Shown here piece after piece: positions 63,357-64,000 of a stretch of 64,000 nucleotides of DNA; within the stretch, counting starts at the first letter, position 1; every line of letters begins with the position of its first letter. The notes under the pieces were generated by a model, which saw only the letters and a list, made by a program, of their open reading frames with translations, had not been told where the DNA came from and did not search any database. The translations under genes were made by a program, and so were the position numbers. This DNA is from Xenophilus sp. AP218F (GTDB lineage: Bacteria; Pseudomonadota; Gammaproteobacteria; Burkholderiales; Chromobacteriaceae): contig NJIE01000009.1 of NCBI GenBank assembly GCA_002213445.1, positions 1 through 64,000 on the forward strand, read 5' to 3'.

Positions 63357-64000
63357 GCCGCCGGCTCCCGCAGGCGATAGCCGACGCCGCGCACCGTCTC
63401 GATGGGCAGCTCGGCCAGCTTTTGCCGCAATTGCAGCACATGGGTGTCCACGGTGCGGGTGGAGGGGAAACGCTGGTAGCCCCACACCTGATTGAGCAAC
63501 TCGTCGCGGGTGAATACCCGGTCCGGCATCCGCGCCAGCATCGCCAGCAGCTCGAACTCGGTGCGGGTCAGCGCCACCTCCGCGCCGCGCCACGCCGCCG
63601 CCAGCCGCGCCGGAAACAGCTGCAGCGCGCCGCAAGCCAGTTGCCCTTCGCCCAGCGGCCGCAGCTGGGCGCGAATGCGGGCCAGCAGTTCGACGTGGGC
63701 GAAAGGCTTGGTCAGGTAATCGCGCGCGCCGGCTTCCAGCCCGGCTACCCGGTCCTCCAGCTCCACCCTGGCGGTGAGCACGATCACCGGCAGCGCCTTG
63801 AGCGCCAGCCATTGCGGCAAGAGACGCAGCGAATCGCCGTCCGGCAACTGCCGGTCGAGGATGGCCAGCTCGGCCTGCCGCCAGCGCTCGGCCACCTCGG
63901 CGCTGTCCCGCAGCCAAACGCAGGCGTAGCCCTGCTGCTGCAGGAACCGGCGCAACCCCGCGCCCAGCTCGGCGTCGTCTTCAATCAGCAATATCGTCAC
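63353..64000 (-). CDS. OmpR-family response regulator
   Basis: A regulator of about 215 residues. The receiver has LLIEDDAELG, phospho-acceptor Asp in LAILDRQLPDGDS, and the conserved Lys in DYLTKPFAHVELL. The C-terminal winged helix carries LTRTEFELLAMLARMPDRVF and TVDTHVLQLRQKL, ending VRGVGYRLREP. The frame reaches the window edge, where GTG (64000-63998) gives a normal N-terminus, (M)TILLIEDD, so the gene is probably complete, but its RBS is outside. No histidine kinase is in the window. The overlapping downstream gene is DUF2861-like, an arrangement like vxrB-vxrC. Confidence 0.93.
   Translation of the reverse strand: MTILLIEDDAELGAGLRRFLQQQGYACVWLRDSAEVAERWRQAELAILDRQLPDGDSLRLLPQWLALKALPVIVLTARVELEDRVAGLEAGARDYLTKPFAHVELLARIRAQLRPLGEGQLACGALQLFPARLAAAWRGAEVALTRTEFELLAMLARMPDRVFTRDELLNQVWGYQRFPSTRTVDTHVLQLRQKLAELPIETVRGVGYRLREPAA

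Overview
The window is a 64 kb stretch of GC-rich chromosome from a betaproteobacterium of the Neisseriales. Protein similarity recalled from memory and gene order (thrS-infC-rpmI-rplT-pheS-pheT-ihfA-merR; tgt-yajC-secD-secF; a zinc-ribbon MscL) point to Chromobacterium or a close relative. This assignment is inference; no search was run. I saw no phage, insertion sequence, CRISPR array or rRNA operon, and gene density is high.

Layout. 1-5.4 kb: two identical tRNA-Asn genes, an EamA exporter, mscL, a Mn2+-riboswitch-controlled GDT1-family exporter, a chemoreceptor with a C-terminal sensor, a TPMT-like methyltransferase and a DUF1289 protein. 5.6-13.4 kb (minus strand): the translation and IHF operon between tRNA-Val and tRNA-Pro; infC appears to use the rare start codon AUA. 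13.5-21.5 kb (plus): tgt, yajC-secD-secF, a DedA protein, mutL with endonuclease motifs, and a frameshifted metallo-beta-lactamase-fold gene. 21.5-24.1 kb (minus): a PuuB-like oxidase and a PotG-like ATPase without its partners. 24.7-33.8 kb: an alpha/beta hydrolase, an enoyl-CoA hydratase, sbcB, uppP, scpA, a lipoprotein, a PilZ protein and htpG. 33.9-36.5 kb (minus): feoA-feoB-bfr. 36.7-37.9 kb: dcd and an RBBP9-like hydrolase.

Two anaerobic carbon modules form the most interesting part. At 37.9-48.5 kb a complete citrate lyase operon (citC-D-E-F-X-G) is headed by a fumarylacetoacetate-hydrolase-family gene. It diverges from an NAD-malic enzyme gene followed by a CitA/CitB two-component system. 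The pathway suggested is citrate to acetate plus oxaloacetate, then pyruvate, with the FAH-family protein as candidate oxaloacetate-handling enzyme. The shared 347-bp intergenic region carries a pair of AT-rich direct repeats that may be CitB sites. At 51.7-59.9 kb lie pflB-pflA, focA, and sdaC-sdaA, which could convert serine to pyruvate, then acetyl-CoA plus formate, and export the formate. Each of the three promoter regions holds a perfect FNR/Anr box, TTGATNNNNATCAA. The same regions also hold several copies of a palindrome close to ATGTTCGATATCGAACAT, suggesting a second, DeoR/GlpR-like regulator shared by all three units.

Between and after these are a heme-type bacterioferritin with bfd under a near-consensus Fur box, nudJ, an exported transglutaminase-like protein and mnmA. 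The right end has a HAD phosphatase, a secreted GH5 glycosidase, a small membrane protein, and an OmpR-type response regulator overlapping a DUF2861-like exported protein. The two bacterioferritins differ at residue 52: Leu in the feo-linked copy, Met (heme ligand) in the bfd-linked copy, which suggests a mixed-subunit ferritin.
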